Assembly: GCA_014773175.1 (NCBI GenBank)
Contig: VXCM01001391.1
Coordinates: 1-64,000 of the forward strand
Source: Lucifuga dentata
Taxonomy: Eukaryota; Chordata; Actinopteri; Ophidiiformes; Bythitidae
DNA: 64,000 nucleotides
Direction of reading: 5' to 3'
Of this stretch, positions 45,334-58,463 are shown piece after piece. Position 1 is the stretch's first letter. Each line of letters begins with the position of its first letter. Both the position numbers and the translations under genes were made by a program. The notes under the pieces are model-generated. The model had not been told where the DNA came from. It searched no databases and saw only the letters and a program-made list of their open reading frames with translations.

Positions 45334-48300
45334 AAGATATAAATAAATGACTAATTTCCTCTAATTTGTATGTCCAGGTTAAGTTAGCGGCCATTCAAGC
45401 TATATAGAAATTTTCAGACAGCTTTGGAGGCTTTTCTGAGCTGTCCAGGCGCATGTTGAGAATATGTAAAATGTTAAATCAAAATTTTAAGAGATAGACC
45501 CAGTCCTTACTTCTAATTAGCTGAGTTACCATGGAAACAGCTGTAATAAAGTAACAGTGCACCTGTATGATCACAGAAATAATTAAAATCACTCGATATG
45601 GATAATAGCTGCTTTAAATAATTAATTACAACGCTAGTAATAAATGCATCAAAATCCTGAAAAACTTCCATACTTTGAAATTATTCAACATGAATATTAT
45701 TTCTATGAATAATATTGACTTGAAATCACCTTTAATTTTTGAAAAAAAAAAACAAACAAAAAAAAAACCCCTCATACTTTCTGATGGTTTGTTATCATGT
45801 TTATGGCATGTTTATAGCAGCAATAAGTATAACTGAATATATTTTTCTGTCGCTGTGGCTCCATCATGTGTTATCAGTATGAGGCCAGTTGTGAGAGAGC
45901 AAACGAAAAGCCAGAGCCATGACGCAAATGAAGCGCGTTTTCAGAGCTGCCTGTTAATGCGCACATTTCCTCACGGTCACCGTGTTCCCCACACCCACCA
46001 CTCTCGGTTTGGACAGTGAGTCAGAGTTAACACCGACATCTACATGTTTATTCCCCCGTTAAGATGAATCCGAGATGATCTCCAACCAACCTGACCAAAC
46101 AACATGGGAACAAATTCTTAAGACCATCCCGCTGATCAGTCGCCTCTTCTCTTCTCTGTTGTTGTTAAGCAAATTCGGGGCCTGATGATGATGATGATGA
46201 CGACACATGTTTAAGACCAGATAGTGAAAAGGCTTCAGGAGATAGATAATGGCCGTAAACAGACACCAGTATATCAGAAGCTGATTGGATTCAAGGTATT
46301 TTTTTTTTGCATACCTGGTTATTGTTCAAAAAACAGTTAAGAACAAAGCATATAATAATGAATATGTTAACTCAAATGCATAATGAAAGCCTGAAAGGGG
46401 CAAGTAAATAGAAAAGTTAAAAATACAGGAAGAAAAATTAATTTCTTTCAGAAAATGAGATGCAGAGATTATCTAAAAATCATCCATGTTTGGAGAAGCC
46501 ATTACTGGGACAAACTCAGACCTCCATGTAATGTATGTGCACGTGAGTACGAGTGTGTCATGCCTGACACATGAACGTATACGAGACAGCTGTGGGAGTG
46601 GGATGTCCTCAGTGTTTACACTGAGCATGTGCTGATCGCAGATAGACTTAAAGGGAAGCCCTCTGACGTAGATCCATGCAGAGCCTCAGCTGAGGGCCAA
46701 GAGAGGACAAAGCAAAGCGCACAGGCCTTCATTTACTCTCTCAGCACTCACCAAGAACTCGCCAAGATGGATCTCAGAGCCACAGACACGCACATGAAGC
46801 ACGATGCTGCTAAAATGTGGTGAGATCAGATCAAAACTCTCCATTTCAATAAGCTCATCAGCGCTGAGGCAAATACAAGTTTAAAACATCACAAAGATTT
46901 CATGACATTTACTGCCAGACTGAAACAGATCTTAATTTTTTTGTGTGACTGTGTTTTATGAATCACTTTTTCGAAATGTAAATAAGGAAATACTGTAGTA
47001 CCGCCTCCTTAAAGGGATACTATAAAAAAGGCTGTTAACTGGTGTTTATGAATGAGGAAAGTAGGTTGTGTGACATTTTTTGCTTATTGACACATTAAAT
47101 CTGGTGCTCTGTGTTATGAATTAATGACTGTAGCTGAGTTCAATCTTACCTCCAAATGAGATTTCTACACTTCTTTGTGAAATTACTCCAGTTTTCTCAG
47201 GGTTGATGGCTTTTTCTACAGATTTAGGGTTCATTAGGTGCTGGGTAGAAAGGCTGCAATGTTTACAGGTGACCAGCAGATGGAGATGTTCACCAGGAGA
47301 TTTAAAAGTGACAGATCACATGGAGGTTTGATATCAGGCTTGATAGGATCATATTGTACTTTAAATGACTGAAATGTACACAAACACGATTACATCTGAA
47401 GGATTTTATGCTCATAAATAAACATACTGTAAGCTGGTCAGGATAGTTTCAAGAGTAAAAGAGTGTTTAGTAAATTGTTTTGGCTGGAGAGCATTTTTGG
47501 CTACAATCTCTTCAGATTTCTTCATTGGGCAGAGAGATGGCTGCATGAGCTCTGCTGTCCCGTTGTCTCCTGACGCATGGCCTGATCTTTCACCCACGGG
47601 CGACTGGCTCCACATCTAAGAGGAATGTCCATGTGTTAATGACTTTACCTTGTGTTAAATACCTCTATGGAGGCAATTAGAGACACATGGAAGGCATTTG
47701 CTACAAGTGCTGGCCACTGCTGCAGCTCTGTTTGAATAATGAAGAGGACTACAATCAGGGCAAAAGTGGAAACATATGACACGGGTTTCTAAGTCAGCCA
47801 TGATGTAACAAGGCTTCTTTAAAATGTATCTCTACAACCTCTGACCATAAACAAGCAGTGTCACCTACTGCTTTTAGCCTATGACTCTTACTGCAATTTG
47901 GGGTATGAAATGGCCATTTTAAGCCAAGAGGATTTGCGAGGGTCTTTTATAGTTGTAGACACTACAAGAACAGAGACAGGAGTCAGGATTGTAACAGGAT
48001 CTACCTTTTCTTTATCAGTAATAGCCTCAATTTTGCTATTTTAAAATCACACAGATAAGTTAGAAATCAAATTAAGTCTATTAGGGGAAGAAATGGAGGA
48101 AAGCCCACCTTTAAATGCCCCTAAAACTCTTTCAACATTCAGTGAATATCAGGTGAGGACATGCTGTACTGAGGATAGACAGAATGTAAGAGCTGAGGAA
48201 ATACAAATGCACGCCGTGAGGGTGACGCGTTGGATGTCAAACTGAAACGTTGAGAAAAACAGGGTGTCTTCATGTGTTGTTGAAAATTTCTAAATGTTGT

Positions 48301-48575
48301 TGGTCAGTTGTTCAAACATTTTAGTCCACGTGGCTGCAAGAAATTTAAAGGCTTTATAGGGTTCACTAACTTTTTCTTGCCATGTTTGCAGTATAGAAAA
48401 CTGGGCAAACCGTTATTTTTATTTATTTTTATTTTTTTTGTTTAAATCTCATTCTGACTTTAGTGGTCTGGAGCATCCATTATTTACCGAGCGAGACAGA
48501 TGAAGGGGCGACATGTTAAACAGAGAGAGATGGAGGAATGGAACGTGTTGATTAGATGCTTAGCAGGAAAATGCT

Positions 48576-48602
48576 GCTCTCTCTCTCTCTCTCTCTCTCT
48601 TG
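48576..48602. repeat. (CT)n microsatellite
   Basis: A near-perfect CT run. A (TA)n run follows at 48790-48814. Confidence 0.95.
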
Positions 48603-48782
48603 CTCCTTTGGGTGCCAACATCCTGTGGCTCCATGATCCTCTGTTGATGCAGATTAAATTGGACTGGCCAAATAGACTGAAGCAACTCTGCTGTAGCAGC
48701 TTTGGCTCCAGGGAAATGAACACGTGGAGCAGCAAAGGGTAACGTTTGTTTGTGAATGCCATATGTGCTGTATAACTCTGTA

Positions 48783-48821
<39 letters not shown>

Positions 48822-49740
48822 TGTGCATTTATGCATGTACGCGTGTCAAGTTTCCAAATGAAATTAGGGTTTATGTTATTTAAATTGGCTCATATATCAT
48901 ACTACTGAGGCCATTATTACTGAGCCTGCTATCTGAGCCACAAATCTGCTGCTCTCTTTGTGTTCTTTATTTGAATAAACTGGTCACCGGTTTGAGAAAT
49001 GTTGATTACAAATGGTCCAAGGAAAAACTGGAGCTTTGCCTATCTGCTTCAATTAGTTCTTTCCATTTTCTTTACCACAGTACTGTTGTGTCTGAGGGAA
49101 AAAGCTCCTTTTTTCTGATTTCTCCCTCAGATTTTTTTTTTCTCTCTCTCTCTCTATGCCTGCTTGACTTTTTGGGAGATTATCAAACTTGGAGTTCTTT
49201 CAGGCACGCTGAGAAATGATGTGCTGACTGATTGGTTAGCGACACTAGAACAAAGTTTGAATTGGACTTGTAATTTCAGGTCCAGAGTGTCCTGAGCCAA
49301 TCAGAGCTTTACATTAGCAACAATTGCAAAATCTGAACCTGATTAGAGCTGATGTGTGAGCAGAACCCGACGATGGTCCATTTCTGAGAAGAGTTATTGC
49401 TGTATTAAAGCTAAAGTTAGTCAGGTCTACATCCTAGGTTGGCCTTGAAATTTATGGTTAAGATATAATGGCTAACAATGTACTTTAAAACAGTCTGTAA
49501 TTCACATATAAACAACGTGTACGTATTTTAATCATGAAGATGAGCTGTTGAGTTGAATGGAAATTTGAAATTTACATGATCGACGAAAGGATCAGGACTT
49601 TGACATGGTGATAGATCTTTGAAACAAGAGATATTTTTGCTGAAGAGACATTAAATATATATGAAAATAAAATTAACGCATCTCTATGTATTGTAATTGT
49701 GGCTATTCCTCATCAGCCTGGTTTTAAATGTTACAGAGAC

Positions 49741-49885
49741 TGTCCTGTATTAGAAAGATCACAGGTTGGACTCGTTCAATCATCATACGTCAAAAAACTT
49801 TGTCCACTAACACGCCCTCTCTCTGTGGGTCGCTTCGGATAAAAGCATCGGTTTTGTGCAGTAAATGTAATATATACAGTACATG
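49741..49885 (+). mobile_element. SINE-like fragment
   Basis: 'gggtcgcttcggataaaagc' and a following 'taaatgtaat' are typical of the 3' part of a widespread fish SINE-type repeat. The 5' part is unclear. Confidence 0.4.
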
Positions 49886-51870
49886 AAGCCCTCGATGCTG
49901 ATTTGTGGTCAGTTTTCCTGCTGTCTGGTTGAGGGTCCAGGACTAGGATTTGGATGGGGAACCTGATCCAGAGCAGTTGCTGCTGATACACAGCAGAGTG
50001 CATATGGAAGTCATCCACCACATACATCTATTTTTCATCATCACCCTCCTCTCCTGTCTCCATTGTAGAGCTGAGTTCCTAATGGGACTCTGATGCACCA
50101 CTGGAGCCCTTTACAAGCCAAACACACTTTCACGCTCATCATGCCAGCAGAGTCCAGGAATGGACCACGCCTTTAAACTACACAAGGCAACAAGGAAACG
50201 TCCTGAAAGTTTCCACAGACAGAAATCCTGAAAGGTGATTTCTGTTACACCACAGTAAAAATACAAGAATTTATTCAGATGAAAGTATTCACCAAATGAA
50301 AACTTAAAAAAGAAAATCACAAACTCAGACGCACGCTGCAGCACTACAGACAACACTTTCTTCCTGGCTGTGCATGTAAAAAACAAAATGCACTTTTTAA
50401 TAAGGAAGACAAAGAAGAAGTCAAAGAAGATAAATGCTGAACTTCATAATAACCTTACCAGATATTGAAATAAAGATCTGAAAAATGCAATCTAGTTCCA
50501 CTTTCAGCAGCACATAAATCCATCAATCTTTTTTTTTTTGTCTCTGCCAGTAAGGAAACAGAAAACTCTCAAAACTCAACATGGCAGACATGAGAGTTTC
50601 AGCCAAACCAAAGCTGAAACATCCAGCAGAAGGAGGATCTGATTTGATTCCTGCTTCATCCACCGGCTGTCATCTGATTGTCAGCGTCTAAATGTGACCA
50701 CAATGAGCACAAAAACCTTATTTCATGCTCGACCAAAATATGGAAATGAGATTATCTCCTTAAGGTTCAGCAAAAGAAAAGAGAAAGAGAGAAAAGGAAA
50801 GACATGGGAGGAGGGAAAGAGGAGGATGCATGATATTTGCCTGTGATCAGTCCTTGACAGTGCTGTTCATCATTTACACCAAAAATGAACTCTGAGCCGA
50901 AATAAGAGAAAGCGATTACGTCGGATCGAGATAAAGAGTCTGACTTTGGCCTTACATCATCGTTTCATCGATTTAACAGATCTTATTATGACTGAGGATT
51001 AATAGACTGCTGAGAATTATACGTGAATTGTTTTCTTTGATGGAGCTTGTAAGTTTGATTTTCCAACAAGTGAAGAAGATTTATGCTAAAGCTCATGAGA
51101 CCACCAGCAAACATCACCACAGACAACCAGGCGAAATGAAAAGTCTGCATGTCTTCTCAGCATCTTATCCTCCTTTTATTTTCCGTTTCATCTGTCCAGC
51201 TGGAAGCGTTTGGCAGACAGCGACCTTATTATGGTAGCTGATATATATAAAATGAAGGTTATTGGTCTTCGGGTCCGCTGACTATAATCTGTGTTAAGAT
51301 CCATCTGGCTCACACAGACACACTTAATGCGTTTTCCATCGCAAACGTGATTAAATCCTTTACATTGCTTTCTTTGCATTTTTGTCTGAATGTCATGTCA
51401 GCAGAAATATTGTGTCATGTTGAATAAAGCTGACAAGTTCAGGAAGAGAGAGTTAAGAATAATTGCTCTTTTTTTAGTGATTTTGCGTACTGCTGAAATC
51501 CTGTTTTAAGATGATTGTCTTATTTTTTTTTTTATATCCAAAGAAAGTAAGCCCTCAAAGAGAAAATGCATGTTTATCTCTCGTAACAGCTCATTTGCTT
51601 ACCTAGCAGCCGTGGGCGAGGGCGAGAAAGAGAGAGAGAGCATTTAAGTTAATCAAATTCTTTGCTGCTCGTTAAAGGTCAGAGTTTTTGATGCTGCGGC
51701 CAGATTTTTAAAATAATTTCTACAAATCTTTGAAGTTATTTTTGCTTACTCTCATTTCAGTCTTTTCTCTAGTTTGTGACTTTTGTATTTTAAATTCTGA
51801 TCTGTTCATCCCATTTTCTTACAGTTAGACAGTCCTACTATGCCAATACTCACAATGATCTTTGCTTTTC

Positions 51871-51906
51871 TTTTTTTTTTTTTTTTTNTTTTTTTTTTTT
51901 TTTTTT
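51871..51906. repeat. Poly(T) run with N51888
   Basis: Homopolymer on both sides of a single N; the true length is unknown. Confidence 0.9.
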
Positions 51907-52123
51907 AACAGCTCCATAACTCTGACTGGAGGTCAAACTGTCTCAGACTTGAAGCTGGTATAAATTCCATAATCGATCTTATTGAACACATGTGGCTGAT
52001 GTCTGTTTTAAAGAAAAGAATGGCAGGTGCTGCTGCTGCTGCTGATCTCAGAGAGGTTTGTATTTGCCATAAAAGGATGGAGGAACCATTAAAGCAGATG
52101 TGCACTGTGGTGTCTGCAGGTGA

Positions 52124-52155
52124 ACTTGTTCAGAATTATGTAATTCTGAACAAGT
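52124..52155. repeat. Perfect palindrome with 15-base arms
   Basis: ACTTGTTCAGAATTA and its exact reverse complement are separated by two bases. No terminator-like T run or transposon ends adjoin it. Confidence 0.9.
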
Positions 52156-52324
52156 GAATCCCCTTAAGATTCCTATCAGCTACAAAGGAGAAATTCATGA
52201 GAATACAGCAGAAGAGAGAATTCTGGCTGTTTTTTTTTTTTAATTATAGTTAATTAACATCAATTAAGTGACATGACAATCTTATATGTAGGTGTATTTA
52301 TGTTATGTAAGTTTTAAGCATTAT

Positions 52325-52622
52325 GCCGTTATGCTGTAAGTCGCTGGAACAGCCTTCCTGAGGATCTGAGAGGAGCTGAAAACATTGATATTTTTTTAAA
52401 ATGCAGACTTAAAACCATCTGTTCAGCCTGGCTTTCATGTAGTATTTTATGATTTTATATTTTAATTTTATTTAATTTGTTTGATCTTATTAAATGTATA
52501 TTTGATCAACTGTTATCAATATTTTGTGTGTATTTGTCAATCACCTGTGAATCACTTTGAGTTGCATTTACTTGTATGAAAGGTGCTGTATAAATAAAGT
52601 TTGATTTATTGATGATTGATTG
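52325..52622 (+). mobile_element. 3' end of an L2-like LINE
   Basis: The remnant frame reads WNSLP-type sequence (SRWNSLPEDLRGAENID with small errors), then a 3' UTR ending in 'ggtgctgtataaataaagtt' and a short ATTG-type tail. This layout is typical of fish L2/CR1 elements. Heavily 5'-truncated. Confidence 0.65.
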
Positions 52623-52877
52623 AGCCAAACTATGAGCTGGTTTGTAATTTCCAAGAGAAAAAAAAAATTCTAGTCCTTGTTATCAGAGTCTGAGATGTGA
52701 TCACACTTTGTAAATGTCATCTAGAAAGCCAGCTTAACTTGCAGTTCCACATTTGACCTGATGGGGGTAGTACAGCACCATGGAAAAGCAGAGTGCACTT
52801 CTCAGCAACAAAACCCTTCAAGAAATACAACAGGTAGACAATCTATGTCTTTTTTTTTCTACATGGCCTTTTAGGAA

Positions 52878-52935
52878 ATTGAACCTTTGACCTTATGGCT
52901 TCCAGACAGTTATCCTAACTACAAGTCCACCTTCC
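52878..52935 (-). repeat. tRNA-like SINE fragment
   Basis: The minus strand has TGTAGTTAGGATAAC, like an A-box region, and GGTTCAATTTCC, like a B box, about 40 bases later. It is a decayed tRNA-derived repeat. Confidence 0.35.
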
Positions 52936-53849
52936 TTTTTCTGTCATGGTCTTTCTCCACATCAGCGGAGTTTAGCTCCAGTTTTAACCAGCTCGCCGTT
53001 CATCATCATCATCTTGCATTGTAGATAGAGAAAGAGAGAAAGCATCTGAGTGTGTGTGTCATAAAAACATCCACAAACACACGTTGTACGCCATCTCAAG
53101 TGAGAAATGTGTTTTGAAATGCATTCTGCAGGGAGACTCGGTCATTCCGCCATATGTTCAGCCACTATATAGATTAAAACCGCACATTTTGTTTTACAAG
53201 TAAGAACTTCATAAAAGAGTTCTGAGCTGTTCTGTATGTAGAAAACAGATGTGGGTAACTTAATAAAATCCTGGTGTCAAGATGCACAAATGGTAGACAA
53301 ACACTTACAGGAATGTGTGTGAGAAAAATCATAACATCTTTTCGGAGGTATAATTTGATCTTCTAGTATGTTGGCTTGTGTTTTCTCTTCTTTGTGTGAT
53401 TCGTTCCCCTTTTTTCTCCCAGTTTGGAATGTTTAATTCCCTGTGCTGTTATAGTGCTTCTCAATGCGAACTTCACCATTGGCGAGCCTATAGCCGAATC
53501 TTTTCACCTGCCAAAGTTGAACTTCACCAGGAGGCTGTAACATCTCGATGGTCTCAGATCCTGACCCTGACCGAGGGGAGTTTAATCATGCATGGCCTTA
53601 GCGAGTCCCTTTAGCCTTTAGATCAATATCAATTATGTGAAACCTGTGTTTTCTCGATGTACTTCTACAGACTACGATGGCTAGCCAAATTTGCCTTTGC
53701 ACAAAAGAGCACATACCTATTTCCAGTTACCACAGTAATCCTTGCATACATGTTTAAAGTTAGTAACAAGGATGAAAATCCTCACCAGCTTCCCATCTAC
53801 AAACAAGACTGATTTTGTTTCTTTGGATCGCACGACACGGCTGGAGGCT

Positions 53850-53915
53850 TCACTTTCAGGAATCAAACCCTGGATCTCTGCAGGAGGAGGTCATAACTTT
53901 GACCCTGGCACACCT
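53850..53915 (-). repeat. tRNA-like SINE fragment
   Basis: The minus strand ends in GGGTTTGATTCCTG, a B-box match. No full cloverleaf can be drawn. Confidence 0.3.
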
Positions 53916-54071
53916 GTGTGCTGTGGCTGTTTAGCTTCTGTTGCTCATAGCATATTAGCTTATACAGTATATTGGCTATATACCATAAATATATATAAAT
54001 ATGTATAAATATGCTCTATTAGTGGGTGGGGCCTTTATTTACCTCAACTGCGGAGAGAATCCGGCTAATAC

Positions 54072-54206
54072 AGGAGACAGGCTTTTATTAGAGACAGGCC
54101 TTTATTTCTAATTTTGCTGACGGACAAACCCATAACTANAGGAGACAGGCTTTTATTAGAGACAGGCCTTTATTTCTAATTTTGCTGACGGACAAACCCA
54201 TAACTA
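54072..54206. other. Assembly artefact: 67-bp direct duplication around N54139
   Basis: 54072-54138 and 54140-54206 look the same, one N apart. Confidence 0.85.
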
Positions 54207-54964
54207 CATAAAAACACACCACCACAAAGAGAAGATGTCAGTGTGAACATGTCTTCAGGCAGCTTTTAGAAAGCTTCATTTTCATCAACTTTTCCCGGTT
54301 GGTGATGACAACAGGCTCCATGGTTTTGTTTCACATTAAGCTAGTCGTACCTTCTGGCTAGAGGGACGACGGCTGGAGAATTTGTAAATGGTTTGGTATC
54401 AAGCATGGCTGCTGTCATCTGGTGGCAGCAGCAGATTACGCTAATAGTTTCCTGGACCAGTAAAAGACAAACACCAAACCTGCCTTTATATGAGACTGCT
54501 TTTATTTTGTCCTGCTGACTCTGCCCCCCCCCAGCTATTATTAGATACCAGCTATTATTTGAATACCGGCTTTTAAGAGAGAATTTATGGCATATATACT
54601 GTCCATATCCAAAGATGTCAATTGCTACTGATTCCCTTGTAGAGAAACATCATCTTGAAAGAACTGAACCGTCGTAGCAGAGATGGTCACGATGTCCATC
54701 TGTTTCACGCAGCACTCCGCTATAATGTAGATTGTGTTGTTGTTTGGACACGATGCATTATCCTTCAGGGAATCCTGGAACTTTCCAGTCATTCTTGTCA
54801 TAATCCAATCCAGACCATAACCTTTAATCCATCACTGATCCTTTAATTCCCCTGCATTGGAAACAGGCTCTGGCTGTCATCGTGTCAGAATTGAGAAAGA
54901 GTTTTGTTTGCTGGCACAGTTCTTCTGATTGTTAGTAGCGTTTTTGCCAGTTGATGATATGACA

Positions 54965-55200
54965 GCTTCCATCCATCCATTCATCAATTTTTCACCACTT
55001 GCTTGGGTCTGTGTCAAGGAGACAGCAAGCTAAACAAAGTAGCCCAGATGTTCCTGTCCTGCGCCACATCATCCAGCTCTTTGTAAGGCGTTCCCAGGCC
55101 TCTCAGTTAGATGTGCCCGGAATACCGCCTCAAGGAATCATCAAGGATGCAACCGGATTAGATGCTCCAACCACCTCAGCTTGACTCCATTCAACGCGAT
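54965..55200 (-). mobile_element. Second Rex3/RTE-like LINE 3' end
   Basis: It starts with catccatccatt on the plus strand (a GATG tail on the minus) and continues with a decayed version of the sequence seen at 16445-16770 (tccaaccacctcagctt, cattccca-like). Older than that copy. Confidence 0.55.
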
Positions 55201-56595
55201 CGGTTCTTCTCAATGTCCGAGCTCCTCACTTACTGTTTTAATTTTAATTTAGCTTCTTAAAATAAATATTCATGCTGGATAATAGCATAAGGGACTTGTA
55301 GCATCATCTGTTAAAAAAAATTAAAAAAAATACTCCCACTACCATGACTCAGATAGTCCATCCTTTTATTGCCCTCAAGATGAATTCCTGTTATCCTTGG
55401 CAAATTCTACTTCTTAAACTTTCCTTTGGCACTTTCCTTCTGTCTATTTGTGTCTTTATTCTGTCCGTCACGTTCTCTCTCTCACGCTCACACCCACTGT
55501 TACGATCGGCACATGATCTCAGGGATTATCAGCCAGCAACGATTGGCGCTCGTTAATGATGTCATCATCAGGTCCCTGTGGGGACGCTGAGGTCAGCAGA
55601 GAACGATAAAGGGCTTTCAGATAAACACCAGAATCGTGTTGTTAACTCCCAAATTGGCAGTACAAACAAGATTACTGTGTTTCTGGAGGAAGTCAGTCTT
55701 TGGAGACTTGGCTGCGGTATGCTGTTCCAACAGTCTGGGTTTCTGTGGGTGGGAATCAGAGGATGGGCACAGACTAAATACTAAACAGAAAAAAAAAAAA
55801 AAAAAAAACATGAACACACAATGAGAGGCTATACATGGTGATTCTGTTGAAGCAGCTCTGTGTCCATGTCCGTCCATGTTGCATTTAAGTTCGGCCCAAC
55901 AGAGCAGAGACTGTCAGATGTACTTCAGCTCATCATCTGAGATCCAAGGTCATCTTCGATGCTAATCGATGTTTCTGAACTTCACGTATGAGCTCCCAGG
56001 TGTGTGAAATTCTGTAGGTGCTGCTATCTTCATGGTCTGTTCAGATACCACGGTGCATGCTAACTGACTGCACCATTTCCAAAAAAAAACCCTGATAAAT
56101 CAGCTGTTAAGTAGCAGTGCTTAAAATATCAAAGTACCTATGTTGGATAAGATCATTTTTTATTTGAGAATATCAGAGATTACTGTGTCCTTGGGCTAAT
56201 TTGATAAATATACATTTCAAAATTAGGTCATTCTTACTGGATCTTTGTTCTTCCAAATAGCAGCAAACAGAAAAGTGAAGGCCGTGGACTGAAAAATGTG
56301 TACAGGTGTAATCCTGGTGTGTGGGGAAACTCCAGAGCCAGCTAATAACCGCTGTCCATCAGCTGTATGCCTGAGTCAGCACAAAACCTCCCCAACCAGA
56401 TCACATCTCACCTCCCACACCCTCACAAGCTCCCTCCAGGTGTGGAACATAGGTGGATTTCAATACGGTGTGTGTGTGTGTGTGTGTGGGGATGACCCTC
56501 GCAGCTGCAATGTCACTGACATCAGCGCTGCTTTTGTCTCTAATTAGACCTGCATGCCCTGTCATCACATGCTGCTGTTATCCCCAAGCAGCTGT

Positions 56596-56598
<3 letters not shown>

Positions 56599-56657
<59 letters not shown>
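56599..56657. repeat. (CA)n microsatellite
   Basis: A long uninterrupted CA run of about 29 units. Confidence 0.97.
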
Positions 56658-56661
<4 letters not shown>

Positions 56662-57035
56662 TCCAAAGCAGAGCCAAATATCATAGCAACCTTTTTGGGA
56701 AGCTAAATGAGACAAAACAAAGCAAAACAAATGTGCCAAAAGGGGCGGAGCTTTAACACAGAAAATGAAACGCTTTTCCTCTCTGTTAGAAGTGTATCTC
56801 TTCTCCATTATTATTATTTTTTTTTGTTATTTAATATTTCTTTAACTTGCTACCCCTCCCACAATTAGGATTTTATTTTAACAACAGGATATGCGGTAAA
56901 AATAGCAGAACAAGGAAAGAATCGTACAAGGTATAAAAGCAGACAAACATCAAAATCAGACTGAATCAGATCATATCAGATCAATTCTGAAGAAGATACA
57001 ATGACACGTAAAAACTTGTATGACTTGTAAAAGTA

Positions 57036-57449
57036 CAGGCAGTTCCCGGGTTACAAACGAGTTCCATGCCCATGGCTGTTCATAAGTCGAATATGTTCCT
57101 AAGTCAGAACAGTTACGTAAGGTGCGTATTTAGCGTATATATTTTACCTTTCTATGCATAAGAAACATTAAAGAAACACTTCAGACAGCCTAAAATATCA
57201 TTAACATGGAGAGAGAGAGAGAGAGTGTGAGTGTGTGTGTGTGTGTGTGNAAAACATGTAGGTTAACACTCTTGCTCCTTGATGTCTTGCATGTCAGAAG
57301 AGGCATTCTTCTGTTGTTTTGACATGCGTCGTAAAGTAGTACGCTGTTCATTATTATGAATCATTGTATGTAACTCGAATTTTTAATTTAATAGGCTTTA
57401 TGGCGGTCGGTTCGTAAGTACTGGTCGTTCGTAACCCGGGGACTGCTTG
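57036..57449. mobile_element. Tigger/mariner-like MITE with TA ends
   Basis: The left end is TA-CAGGCAGTTCCCGGGTTAC and the right end is GTAACCCGGGGACTGCTTG-TA, imperfect inverted repeats bordered by TA. The interior is AT-rich without transposase and includes a GA/GT microsatellite with N57250. Confidence 0.75.
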
Positions 57450-57678
57450 TAATGAGTAATATGACTGCTTTACTCTCCAATGTAATTTTAGAGGTAAAAT
57501 CATAGAAATTACGTCTTTTGGACTAATGTTTAATTCGATTATTGTTTGGTGGAGGTTTTTGCTCTCAGACTTTCTTCATGCATTTGGATTTTCCCCTTTG
57601 TTGAGTTTCTGATGTCATTGGTGGCAGTTGATCTGCCAACTTGTCTTTCATTTTTCTCCTGTTTTAGGTTGATGTGTG

Positions 57679-57798
57679 ATGGATCCTTTCTTAAAGGAGG
57701 CTAAACCCGTGCAGCAGCAGCAGCAGCCTGGGTACCAGCCAGATACCGACACATCAGAAGTGACTCGCCTGGCAGGATGGAGCCGTGGCAGCTGGTAG
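57679..57798 (+). CDS. Weak short ORF of unknown nature
   Basis: It follows a good acceptor (tttctcctgttttag) and begins MDPFLKEAKPVQQQQQPGY, with five CAG codons, closing at TAG after 39 codons. I recognise no family. It could be a first exon spliced at GTAGTG near its end, or chance. Confidence 0.2.
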   Translation: MDPFLKEAKPVQQQQQPGYQPDTDTSEVTRLAGWSRGSW

Positions 57799-58214
57799 TG
57801 ATTCAGCAACATGGAGCATTTAAAAAAAGGTTTGAGCTTTCAAAACCACATGGACCCAATGTGTTTTCACTGTGTTCTCAGCAAAAGACTCTCCTCGGGC
57901 CAAATGGCTTCAAGATTACAAGCGTCAGAGCTCAATTCATGGTGCATCTAAGGGTAGAACCTTTGTTTTTGTTCAAGAACTCAACAATAGCTTTGGTCTC
58001 GAACAATGTTTTACACATTCACATGACGCAATTTGGTAGGAAGTGAGAAAAAGAAAGAGAAGCAAGAACTGCCAACGTCTGTGTTTGCACTCATTAAATG
58101 TTAAATCTGAGAAAACCGTTAGCTGAACACAATTTAAACTGCGAGCCAGAGCACGAAAGTCACTATTACATTTACAATTGATGCTATACTTAATACTTAT
58201 TACATGTACTCAGT

Positions 58215-58463
58215 ATGCTTCTTTGTCTGTTGGAGCTAGCTCACTTTTACAAGGCCGATTACCCTCGTGAACATGCCCTCGCTGTCAAAATCCAGGCTGC
58301 ATATAGACACAAATCACTGTCTATTGCTAATTTCCCTTGTAATTACAGGTTCTGCTTCGCACAGGAATTCAGCGATTATCTTGAACAACATAAACCAGAG
58401 CTGTCAGAGCGTCAAAAGAGGGAATTTCCCTGTCAACTTCCACTGAGAAAGCTTCAACTTTGA
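58215..58463 (+). CDS. Weak ORF with an IQ-like motif
   Basis: 82 codons containing ALAVKIQAAYRHKSL, which resembles a calmodulin-binding IQ motif (IQxxxRxxxx[RK]) only in its first half, then LEQHKPELSERQKREF. There is no clear promoter or splice context and no partner exon is recognised. It may be an old exon, a retroposed piece or chance. Confidence 0.2.
   Translation: MLLCLLELAHFYKADYPREHALAVKIQAAYRHKSLSIANFPCNYRFCFAQEFSDYLEQHKPELSERQKREFPCQLPLRKLQL

Larger units (their letters stand above)
45334..57660. other. Intergenic region upstream of ADMP
   Basis: No convincing gene. It has SINE-like pieces (49741-49885, 52878-52935, 53850-53915), an L2-like LINE end (52325-52622), a Rex3-like LINE end (54965-55200), a 15-bp-arm palindrome (52124-52155), a Tigger-like MITE (57036-57449) and microsatellites. 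Sequence near 45900-46060 (gacgcaaatga, ttaatgcgc) could hold ADMP enhancers, but I cannot show this. Confidence 0.5.

Noticed and set aside
46629..46823. 64-codon plus-strand ORF upstream of ADMP
   Set aside because: No recognisable motif, no splice or promoter context, and a length expected by chance.
45161..57660. A pinhead gene beside ADMP
   Set aside because: Pinhead is linked to ADMP in some chordates, so I looked for Cys-rich exons on both strands here and found none I could support.
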